A stretch of DNA of 64,000 nt. Source: Yamagishiella unicocca (Eukaryota; Chlorophyta; Chlorophyceae; Chlamydomonadales; Volvocaceae). The position numbers and the translations under genes were made by a program. Positions within the stretch are counted from its first letter, which is position 1; each line of letters starts with the position of its first letter. The notes under the pieces were generated by a model. The model was not told the origin of the DNA, ran no database searches, and was given only the letters and a program-made list of their open reading frames with translations. This document shows positions 29,819 to 39,801 of the stretch, in pieces. Location: the NCBI GenBank assembly GCA_003116995.1, contig BDSL01000022.1:1086805-1150804 (forward strand), given 5' to 3'.

Positions 29819-32800
29819 TAGGCAGTCTAGGGGGGGTTCTAGCGAGGCGGGGCACTCACTCCCAGGCGTTCTGTGTGAAGCTCCAGGGATAGCTGCCGCC
29901 GTCCAGCAGCGCCAGCTTCACGGACGACCTGCACTTGTTGTCCACGCTCATCTCGATCTTCTTCACACCCATTCCGCAGCACTTGGCGCTGGGGTCGCAG
30001 CCCACCACCTGGATGTGGAAGCAGTGCCGCACCCGCTCCTTGCCGTCCGCGAGAACCGGCAGCGCCGTACTGTTGTCGTACACCAGACGGTACGGCGAAG
30101 ACTTGAGCGAGCGCGCCTTGCACGCGCAGAAGGGGAAGCCGTAGAAGGGCGACGTGGGCGGCTGGGAGGGGAAGTTGGGCCACATGGGAGCGCGCAGACC
30201 GGGCTGCGAGCTACGTGGAGGCGGCTTGGCGGGCAGGGGCGATCCGGGGAGGCTGGGGAACTGCGGCAGCGGAGGGGCGTTCACCCTGCCTGGCGCGTTG
30301 GGTCGCTGCCGCTTGTTCGGCGGCGGCGCGGCTGAGGGCGAGGGCGGCAAGCAGACCTCTCCGTTCCAGCCTTGGCCGCCGGGGCGGGGAATCTGCGGGG
30401 GTAAGGGTGAGGGCGCACGGCGGCAGTCGGCGGGTCGGTAAGGTGGGGTGAGGGGGAGGTGAGGGAGATTGGGAGGGTGGACAGGGCCGCGAAGGTTCCC
30501 TCTCGACCGTGGCGTATGTTGTCTATGTTCTTCCAAGTCCATTGCAGGAGCCCACCCGACACCGACATCGTCACCGTCACCGTCACCATCCCACCCCACA
30601 CCGCTGCCGTACTCACACGTGCGCACATACACACGCCCCCCACTCCCCCCCACCCCCGGGTTCATCTCGCCCCCTCCCCACTGCCCCCTACTCCCCTCCA
30701 CTGCCGTGGATTCGCGGATTATCCGTTTACCCCCCCCCCCTCTGGCCCCGCCCCACCCACCTGCAGCATCCACAGGCACTCGTTCATCGCCTCCTTGCTG
30801 CCGCCCTTGCAGCCCGCCACCTCGCCCTTATCATCGATGCGAGGCGGCGCGCACGTGGCATCTATTCCCTGCAACGTCATCGTCACGTTGGAGCGCCGAG
30901 TGCACTTCAGGTCGCCGTGCTGCACGGTGAACAGCACCTCCTGCGGAGCCATGTCGTCCCTCGTCCACCGGACCAACTGACAGTAGCGCTGCTCGGCGGC
31001 CCACGGTTTTTGGATGTCGATGCCGCCGGCAACGAAAAAGTCCCTCTGGGGGTCCAGCACCGACGACAGCTCGTCGCCGGCGCAGACCGCGTCCATGGCC
31101 TGGCTGGTGCTGTAAGCGCACGCGGAGCCGGGTCGGGGCCACACCAGGCAGACGTTGCAGTACAGGTAGCCGCGGCGCCACTGGCACTGCGAGGAGTCGT
31201 AGTCCAGGTCCAAGCAGGAGGCTGCGGAGCAGGGGAGGGGGAGGGGGGGAAGGGGGAGGGAGGTTACAGAAAAGAACCGCTTGAAAGTGCCTTGGGCTGG
31301 AGGGGGGGGATACGTAAAAGAACCGGTAACTCGACATGGAAGATTCCGCTGGTGCATTGGGGGGGGGATCGAGGGTGGCGGAAGCGGGTGGTGAGGAGGC
31401 CAACAAGGGGAGGGGGGGAGGCAGTACTGTTCTTGCGCGTCTTGCGCCTCTGGGAGCGGCAGTGGCCGTGAATGGCAACGGCTGGGTCCAGAAGAGATGG
31501 GAAGAGATGGGAGCCGAATATAGATGGAGCGGAGGCGCTGCTGAGACGTAGGGAGCGGTCTCGCCTACCTTGCAGCCCACAGCTCAGGCCGGCGGCGCCA
31601 ATAGGCTCCGTGCTGGCACCGTTCTGCTTGCAGATGGGGCTGGGATCGTCCGCGGGGAAGGGCGGCAGCATGGGCGCCCGGATGTTGTCAGGGGCGCCAG
31701 GCCTCCGGGGCGTCGGCGGCGGGCGTCCAGGCTTGGACGGCGGCGGTGGCAGCGCAGGAGCCTCCGGCGGGAAGCAAGCGCCGCCGGACCAGCCGGGGCC
31801 GCCTGCGGGAATGGTAGATAGTGGTGGTGGTGGTGGCGGTGGTGGTGGGGTTATAAGAGAATCCGCAAACCCACGGCCGACAAACCGAGTGGTGGTGGGG
31901 AGGTTGGGTAGGGGGGTTACAGAAAAGAACCGGTCACTCGACATGGGAAGTGTAGCTCTTGAGGGTTTGGGTTGGGTTCAGGTTCGGCTTACTAGGGAGC
32001 TCAGGCGCAGGCGGGGTGAAGACAGCGGCCGAGGCGAACGTGAGTGATGCAGCATGCAGGTGGCTTCGAACCAATCAACCAGCCAACCAACCAACCAATC
32101 AATCAACCAACCAACCAACCGAACGCCTTGCCAGGCTTCTCAGATGCAACGAGGAGCATGCGAGGTACCCAATCCCCTTCCCAGCGGCTCTTGCTCTTCC
32201 ATGTCGTACCGGGTCGGGGAACGGTAATAGTCCACAGGCATTCGTTGAAGGTGGTGCCTGCGATCAAGGCAAGGAGTGGGGGGGTTACATAAAATAACCG
32301 GTAACTCGACGTGGGAATTGTAGTGGCTGCATAGCCTTCGGACCCTGCCGCTCAGGTGCCAGCCCCTACCGCCAGCCCCTGTAGCGCAGCGCAACGCACC
32401 GTCATTGGAGGCACAGCCGGCGACATCTCCACCGGGGCCGAAGCGGGGGCCGCTGCAGGTGGCGCTGAGCCCTCTGAGCATGACCATGGTGGTCGTGTCG
32501 ATCAAGGAGCAAGCCTGGGGGAGTGTGTAGGGGTGTGTGTAGGGGTGTATGTGAGAGGGGGTTACAGAGTAGAGAAGCAGGGCAGTGGGGCAGATCAGGC
32601 GAGGCCGGGGGCCGGGGCCGGGGGCAAGGGCGGGGGCGGGATTATTACTTCGGTGCGAAAAAGTACGACAGCACGTCAGATGCCACGGATGTCGTAACTG
32701 TCGTACACCCCCTGGCCACCAGCGGGCGCCCGCCACCTAGCCAGTCCACACTACTGTGTATGGCACGGCACGGAATTTATACCGTCGCCGCGCGGCCGCG

Positions 32801-35800
32801 GCTCCCCACCGGCTCGGTGTCGAAGTGGCCCCAGCCAGGACACGTGGCTACACAAGCGTGTGGGGCACAAAGGGGCCTTACCTTGGTCCCGGAGCGGATG
32901 CTGTACTGTACGGCAATCGGCGAGTTGTCGCCGTCCGCCCAGCGCACCCACTGGCAGTATGCCGACTCGTTGCCGCCCGGCCGCCAGGGAGACACCTAGA
33001 GGGTGACGTGCGAAAGCAGTCCAGGGGGGTTACAGGTAAAGAACCGGGGGGGGGGTGTTTACAGAAAATAACCGGTCCAGGGGGGGAGTAAGGATACATC
33101 CAAGGGGTTGGGGGTCAGCGAGGAGACCACAGGGGGTTCGGCACTGGAAAGGAAAACCGACAAAGAAACTGGAGGGGAGGGGTAAGTCGGGGGAGTCGTG
33201 GGGGAGTAGATCGGGGGGTTACAAAAAAGAACCGGTAACTCGACTTGGGAAGTGTAGCGGGTGCATATAGCCTTCGGAGTAGATGGGGGTGGCAACTAAC
33301 TCACGGACAATACACACGAGGAACAGCCCTCCCCGAGCCTTACCTGATTGATGCCCCCAGGCACCGGCACTCCACCGGGACCCTCGATGACGGTTCCCAT
33401 ACGGTCGGAGGCACAAATGGTGTCGATGACGGCGTCGACGGAAGACGGGGTGCCGGTGCCTGGTCGGGGTCGGCCCCGAGGAGGCGGAGGCGCAGCCCCG
33501 ACCAGCGCACATGAGCTGCGAAGGGGGGGGAGGAAGGGGGGAAAGATGGGGGGAGAAAGGGGGGGAGAGGAGGGGGGAGAAAGGGGGGGAGAGAGGGGCG
33601 CGTGTGACAAGGGACCATCCAAGCAAGCGTCAGATGGGGGAAAACTGGGTAACCCGCGCTGCGCTGTGCTGTCCTGAAGAACTGTGCCGTAACCCCCCTC
33701 CCCGCAGTGCCGTACCCCCCTCCATAGTGCCGTACCCCCCTCCCCGCAGTGCCGTACCCCGCCCACCTTCCGTCCCTCGGCCACTGCAGACACGCCTGGC
33801 AGTACAGGTACCGGCTGCCGCCTTCGTTGGCAAAGCGGCACTGCTGGGTGTCCACGACGGCATCGACACACGTCGACTGGTCCCCACACGCGCGGGACGA
33901 AGGGGGGGGGCCGTCGAGGTTGGTTGAGGCGCCGGTGTTGAGGCACGTGGCAGGGGGCGGCGGCGGCGGCATCGGCGGCGGCGGCGGCGGCGGCGGGGGC
34001 GGTGGTGGGGAAGGGTTGGCGGGGAAGTCCGGAAAACTCGGGAGGGGCGGCGCACGAACGCTTTCTTGAGCTTGCGGTGGTGGAGTACCCGGGGGGTTTG
34101 GAGGGGAGGGTGATGGTGGCGGCGGCTCCGGCGGCGGCGGGCTGGGTGGCGGCGGCGACTCCAGGGGAGGGGGAGGCGAAGGAGGGGGCGGTGGTTGTTG
34201 CGGTGGCGGGGTGGCGGGTGGAGAAGGAGGTGGCTGTGGTGGAGGAGGCTCGGGAGGTGGTGGTGGAGACGCATCCGGAGGTGGCGGCGGAGGGGGCGGA
34301 GGGGGATCGAAACGGGGGGGAGGGGGGGGAGGGGGCGGGGGACCGAAGAACAAACCCGGTGGCGGCGGCGGGGAAATCGGTGGCGGCGGCGGCAGGGAGG
34401 GGGGCTCCGGGTTGGGTGTGGGAGGCGGTGATGGCGGCAGGAGGGGCGCGCTCGGCGGGTCCAGATAACCCTCCGGACAGCCGCATTCTGGCGGCGGCTC
34501 AGTCAACGTGGCGTCATCATTGGATCCCCAAGTGGATACGTCACTGACCCAGGTCCAGACGCCTTCGACTGAGGAGTAACCGGACCCCCGCCGCTGAATG
34601 CTCGTGCCCGGGTCTGTGTTTTGGTCCTCTTCCGCCGTCACAATAGCGCTGGCTTGCACGCCTGTACGACAGGAGGGGCGGGGGGTGGGTGGGTGGGGAA
34701 GGGGGGAGGGCGTGAAAACCGTTGACGCGAAGGGGGGGGACGCGAGGAGGGGCGAGGGTAAGGACGGGGGCGAAGGGTGTATGGGGGGGGTTTGAGGAAA
34801 CCGTTGGTCACAACGAACCAAACAAAAAGGGATGGTGTTGGGGTTTAGCGGAGGCCACCTGCCAAAACCTACGATTACTGCCGCTACCGCTTGCTCCCAC
34901 AACTAGTTCTACCATTCATACTATTTGTACGGTCCGTACGGCTCTGGCTCGGCCGCCGCCATACCTGCTGCGGGTCCGCTGTTGGCGATGCGGTTGTACG
35001 AATCCACTCCAAAGCCGTACGCAACGAAATCCAGCACTCGCTCATCCACCGCATTCCAGAGCGCGAGGGCACCCAGCGGCACCGGCAGACTGGAGGGCCC
35101 TATGTCGACCACGAGGACCAGCCACCCGGTGTTGGACCGCAGGTCCTGCAGCGGGATGACGTAATCCGCGTCCGCGAGGAATGTCGTCTGCAGCGGCGAA
35201 GGCCCATCCGTCGAGTCGACAAACTGATACGCGGTAAGCGCCAGGTTCTTGTAGTAGTTCCGGCCGCAGTGCTTGGGAACCATTACTTCCACCCAGCCGG
35301 TGTGCTGCACGCCGTCGGCCAGAAGCCGCCTTCCAGATGAGGACGAGCTGAAACGGTCCGTGTCGTAGTAATGGAACTCGCCCAGCAGCGCGTCGTGACC
35401 TGTACGAGGGTAACAAACGTACGACAGCATGGTATGGCAGCATGGTACGGCAGCATGGTTGGCGGTTAGTACTGACAGTGGTGATGAGCATGACGTCTCA
35501 GAAGAAAGGTTGCGTCAAAGAGCAAATAGGATAATGCAGCGGAGAATTGTCTCAACTCACATGTGCATGGGCGGGGGCTAGGCGGTGAAGGGGACGGTGG
35601 TGGCGGCGATGGGGGGACAGGGGGCGGCGGCGGGGGCGGCGGCGGGGGCGGCGGCGTGCCAGGCACCGGTGGGGCAGGAGGTGGTGGCGGAGTCGGATCA
35701 GGCGGCGGCGGCGGGGGCGGGGGCGGGGGAGGCGGTGTGCCAGGAGGCGGCGAAGTAGGGGGTGGTGGTGGTGGTGGTACTGGTGGCGGCGGCGGGGGCG

Positions 35801-37608
35801 GCGGCGGCGGTGGAGTAGGTGGTGGTGGCGGAGTCGGATCAGGCGGCGGCGGTGGCGGCGGGGGCGGGGGAGGCGGTGTGCCAGGAGGCGGCGGAGTAGG
35901 GGGTGGTGGCGGTGGCGGTACTGGCGGCGGCGGCGGGGGCGGCGGCGGCGGTGGAGGCGTGCCAGGCGGCGGCGGGGCCGGAGGTGGTGGCAGGGGCGGA
36001 TCAGGCGGCGGCGGCGGGGGCGGGGGCGGGGGAGGCGGTGTGCCAGGAGGCGGCGGAGTAGGGGGTGGTGGCGGTGGCGGTACTGGCGGCGGCGGCGGGG
36101 GCGGCGGCGGCGGTGGAGGCGTGCCAGGCGGCGGCGGGGCCGGAGGTGGTGGCGGGGGCGGATCAGGCGGCGGTGGCGGTGGCGGGGGCGGGGGAGGCGG
36201 TGTGCCAGGAGGCGGCGGAGTAGGGGGTGGTGGCGGTGGCGGTACTGGCGGCGGCGGCGGGGGCGGCGGCGGCGGTGGAGGCGTGCCAGGCGGCGGCGGG
36301 GCCGGAGGTGGTGGCGGGGGCGGATCAGGCGGCGGCGGCGGGGGCGGGGGCGGGGGAGGCGGTGTGCCAGGAGGCGGCGGAGTAGGGGGTGGTGGCGGTG
36401 GCGGTACTGGCGGCGGCGGCGGGGGCGGCGGCGGCGGTGGAGGAGTGCCAGGCGGCGACGGGGCCGGAGGTGGTGGCGGGGCCGGATCAGGCGGCGGGGG
36501 CGGGGGCGGTGGCGGGGGAGGCGGTGTGCCAGGAGGCGGCGGAGTAGGGGGTGGTGGCGGTGGCGGTACTGGCGGCGGCGGCGGGGGCGGCGGCGGCGGT
36601 GGAGGCGTGCCAGGCGGCGGCGGGGCCGGAGGTGGTGGCGGGGGCGGATCAGGCGGCGGCGGCGGGGGCGGGGGCGGGGGAGGCGGTGTGCCAGGAGGCG
36701 GCGGAGTAGGGGGTGGTGGCGGTGGCGGTACTGGCGGCGGCGGCGGGGGCGGCGGCGGCGGTGGAGGCGTGCCAGGCGGCGGCGGGGCCGGAGGTGGTGG
36801 CGGGGGCGGATCAGGCGGCGGTGGCGGGGGCGGTGGCGGGGGAGGCGGTGTGCCAGGAGGCGGCGGAGTAGGGGGTGGTGGCGGTGGCGGTACTGGCGGC
36901 GGCGGCGGGGGCGGCGGCGGCGGTGGAGGCGTGCCAGGCGGCGGCGGGGCCGGAGGTGGTGGCGGGGGCGGATCAGGCGGCGGTGGCGGGGGCGGTGGCG
37001 GGGGAGGCGGTGTGCCAGGAGGCGGCGGAGTAGGGGGTGGTGGCGGTGGCGGTACTGGCGGCGGCGGCGGGGGCGGCGGCGGCGGTGGAGGCGTGCCAGG
37101 CGGCGGCGGGGCCGGAGGTGGTGGCGGGGGCGGTACTGGCGGCGGCGGCGGGGGCGGGGGCGGGGGAGGCGGTGTGCCAGGAGGCGGCGGAGTAGGGGGT
37201 GGTGGCGGTGGCGGTACTGGCGGCGGCGGCGGGGGCGGCGGCGGCGGTGGAGGCGTGCCAGGCGGCGGCGGGGCCGGAGGTGGTGGCGGGGGCGGATCAG
37301 GCGGCGGGGGCGGGGGCGGTGGCGGGGGAGGCGGTGTGCCAGGAGGCGGCGGAGTAGGGGGTGGTGGCGGTGGCGGTACTGGCGGCGGCGGCGGGGGCGG
37401 CGGCGGCGGTGGAGGCGTGCCAGGCGGTGGCGGGGCCGGAGGTGGTGGCGGGGGCGGATCAGGCGGCGGTGGCGGTGGCGGGGGCGGGGGAGGCGGTGTG
37501 CCAGGAGGCGGCGGAGTAGGGGGTGGTGGCGGTGGCGGTACTGGCGGCGGCGGCGGGGGCGGCGGCGGCGGTGGAGGCGTGCCAGGCGGCGGCGGGGCCG
37601 GAGGTGGT
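29229..37608 (-). CDS. Giant pherophorin-class matrix glycoprotein, C-terminal part (11 exons seen; gene continues to the right)
   Basis: A probable secreted wall or matrix protein. Exons in transcript order: array exon ending at 35561, 35399-34965, 34661-33767, 33515-33344, 32995-32882, 32514-32400, 32257-32210, 31802-31569, 31221-30761, 30392-29860, 29538-29229 (TAG). All introns are GT...AG with matching phases, giving 1105 residues after the array. Order: a poly-Pro array (54-residue units); a lamin-tail-like domain (ALLGEFHYYDTD to GVWTWVSD); a Pro rod (PPPPSPPP type); Cys-rich domain 1 (CVDAVVDTQQC to NECLW); a Pro linker; Cys-rich domain 2 (CLDLDYDSSQC to NECLW); a Pro linker; and a pherophorin domain (FPFCACKARS, HCFHIQVVGCD, KCCGMGVKKIEM, then MCLIL, DWCRFTFF, DCCP). 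Proline would be hydroxylated and glycosylated by analogy with pherophorins. The N-terminus and signal peptide are beyond the window. The right limit given is the first frame break in the array, not a biological end. Confidence 0.85.
29728..29818. repeat. (GGCA)n tetranucleotide microsatellite
   Basis: About 22 uninterrupted GGCA units lie in the intron between the last two exons of the matrix gene, roughly 40 bases after the donor on the minus strand. Confidence 0.97.
29860..30392 (-). other. Exon encoding the N-terminal half of the pherophorin domain
   Basis: The exon starts with a Pro-rich linker (IPRPGGQGWNGEVCLPP) and then gives the typical pherophorin opening FPFCACKARSLKSSPYRLVY with HCFHIQVVGCD and CCGMGVKKIEM. 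It splices in phase (GA|G) to 29538, where MCLILQEPCHTI, DWCRF and DCCP complete the domain. Confidence 0.85.
31264..31351 (+). repeat. Dispersed intronic repeat, two partial copies
   Basis: TTACAGAAAAGAACCGC at 31264-31280 and TACGTAAAAGAACCGGTAAC plus TCGACATGGAAG from 31311, both in the intron 31568-31222. Confidence 0.7.
31917..31955 (+). repeat. Dispersed intronic repeat, full copy
   Basis: TTACAGAAAAGAACCGGTCA followed by CTCGACATGGGAAGTGTAG, preceded by a G run. It lies in the matrix-gene intron 32209-31803, antisense to the gene. Confidence 0.8.
32285..32323 (+). repeat. Dispersed intronic repeat, full copy
   Basis: TTACATAAAATAACCGGTAA followed by CTCGACGTGGGAATTGTAG, in the matrix-gene intron 32399-32258. 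Confidence 0.8.
33219..33257 (+). repeat. Dispersed intronic repeat, full copy
   Basis: TTACAAAAAAGAACCGGTAA followed by CTCGACTTGGGAAGTGTAG, in the matrix-gene intron 33343-32996. Two partial copies lie in the same intron at 33030-33047 and 33058-33078. Confidence 0.8.
34965..35399 (-). other. Exon encoding most of a lamin-tail-like (LTD) domain
   Basis: The exon reads GEFHYYDTD, then GWVEVMVPK, then GWLVLVVDIG, ALALWNAVDERVLDFVAYG and SGPAAG. After the intron, the next exon (34661) continues with TDPGTSIQRRGSG and VWTW. This follows the order of the extracellular LTD fold: the EFHY/D start, a VALYN/LVD-like strand, VIDFLSYEG, GPAAG, G-S-LQ-TG-G and FTW. The GRRLLADG segment near its start recurs as GRRLLATA at the protein C-terminus. 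The assignment is by eye and moderately certain. Confidence 0.6.
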
Positions 37609-39767
37609 GGGGGGGCGGATCAGGCGGCGGTGGCGGGGGCGGGGGCGGGGGAGGCGGTGTGCCAGGAGGCGGCGGAGTAGGGGGTGGTGGCGGTGGCGGT
37701 ACTGGCGGCGGCGGCGGGGGCGGCGGCGGCGGTGGAGGCGTGCCAGGCGGCGGCGGGGCCGGAGGTGGTGGGGGGGGCGGATCAGGCGGCGGCGGCGGGG
37801 GCGGGGGCGGGGGAGGCGGTGTGCCAGGAGGCGGCGGAGTAGGGGGTGGTGGCGGTGGCGGTACTGGCGGCGGCGGCGGGGGCGGCGGCGGCGGTGGAGG
37901 CGTGCCAGGCGGCGGCGAGGCCGGAGGTGGTGGCGGGGGCGGATCAGGCGGCGGTGGCGGGGGCGGTGGCGGGGGAGGCGGTGTGCCAGGAGGCGGCGGA
38001 GTAGGGGGTGGTGGCGGTGGCGGTACTGGCGGCGGCGGCGGGGGCGGCGGCGGCGGTGGAGGCGTGCCAGGCGGCGGCGGGGCCGGAGGTGGTGGCGGGG
38101 GCGGATCAGGCGGCGGCGGCGGGGGCGGTGGCGGGGGAGGCGGTGTGCCAGGAGGCGGCGGAGTAGGGGGTGGTGGCGGTGGCGGTACTGGCGGCGGCGG
38201 CGGGGGCGGCGGCGGCGGTGGAGGCGTGCCAGGCGGCGGCGGGGCCGGAGGTGGTGGCGGGGGCGGATCAGGCGGCGGTGGCGGGGGCGGGGGCGGGGGA
38301 GGCGGTGTGCCAGGAGGCGGCGGAGTAGGGGGTGGTGGCGGTGGCGGTACTGGCGGCGGCGGCGGGGGCGGCGGCGGCGGTGGAGGCGTGCCAGGCGGCG
38401 GCGGGGCCGGAGGTGGTGGCGGGGGCGGATCAGGCGGCGGCGGCGGGGGCGGGGGCGGGGGAGGCGGTGTGCCAGGAGGCGGCGGAGTAGGGGGTGGTGG
38501 CGGTGGCGGTACTGGCGGCGGCGGCGGGGGCGGCGGCGGCGGTGGAGGCGTGCCAGGCGGCGGCGGGGCCGGAGGTGGTGGCGGGGGTGGATCAGGCGGC
38601 GGTGGCGGGGGCGGGGGCGGGGGAGGCGGTGTGCCAGGAGGCGGCGGAGTAGGGGGTGGTGGCGGTGGCGGTACTGGCGGCGGCGGCGGGGCGGCGGCGG
38701 CGGTGGAGGCGTGCCAGGCGGCGGCGGGGCCGGAGGTGGTGGCGGGGGCGGATCAGGCGGCGGCGGCGGGGGCGGGGGCGGGGGAGGCGGTGTGCCAGGA
38801 GGCGGCGGAGTAGGGGGTGGTGGCGGTGGCGGTACTGGCGGCGGCGGCGGGGGCGGCGGCGGCGGTGGAGGCGTGCCAGGCGGCGGCGGGGCCGGAGGTG
38901 GTGGCGGGGCGGATCAGGCGGCGGTGGCGGGGGCGGTGGCGGGGGAGGCGGTGTGCCAGGAGGCGGCGGAGTAGGGGGTGGTGGCGGTGGCGGTACTGGC
39001 GGCGGCGGCGGGGGCGGCGGCGGCGGTGGAGGCGTGCCAGGCGGCGGCGGGGCCGGAGGTGGTGGCGGGGGCGGATCAGGCGGCGGCGGAGGGGGCGGGG
39101 GCGGGGGAGGCGGTGTGCCAGGAGGCGGCGGAGTAGGGGGTGGTGGCGGTGGCGGTACTGGCGGCGGCGGCGGGGGCGGCGGCGGCGGTGGAGGCGTGCC
39201 AGGCGGCGGCGGGGCCGGAGGTGGTGGCGGGGGCGGATCAGGCGGCGGTGGCGGGGGCGGTGGCGGGGGAGGCGGTGTGCCAGGAGGCGGCGGAGTAGGG
39301 GGTGGTGGCGGTGGCGGTACTGGCGGCGGCGGCGGGGGCGGCGGCGGCGGTGGAGGCGTGCCAGGCGGCGGCGGGGCCGGAGGTGGTGGCGGGGGCGGAT
39401 CAGGCGGCGGCGGAGGGGGCGGGGGCGGGGGAGGCGGTGTGCCAGGAGGCGGCGGAGTAGGGGGTGGTGGCGGTGGCGGTACTGGCGGCGGCGGCGGGGG
39501 CGGCGGCGGCGGTGGAGGCGTGCCAGGCGGCGGCGGGGCCGGAGGTGGTGGCGGGGGCGGTACTGGCGGCGGCGGCGGGGGCGGGGGCGGGGGAGGCGGT
39601 GTGCCAGGAGGCGGCGGAGTAGGGGGTGGTGGCGGTGGCGGTACTGGCGGCGGCGGCGGGGGCGGCGGCGGGCGGTGGAGGCGTGCCAGGCGGCGGCGGG
39701 GCCGGAGGGTGGTGGCGGGGGCGGATCAGGGGCGGCGAGATGTGCCAGGCGGCGGCGAGTGGGGCGG

Positions 39768-39801
<34 letters not shown>

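Noticed and set aside
32103..32105. In-frame TGA that would end the matrix gene after Cys-rich domain 1
   Set aside because: A GT donor lies upstream at 32209. Joining to 31802 gives VPRPGGPGW, matching IPRPGGQGW after domain 2, with correct phase through to 29229.
35563..37680. Long plus-strand Gly-rich open frame in the array
   Set aside because: It is the shadow of the poly-proline frame. The minus frame splices in phase to real domains, while the plus frame has no adjoining gene.
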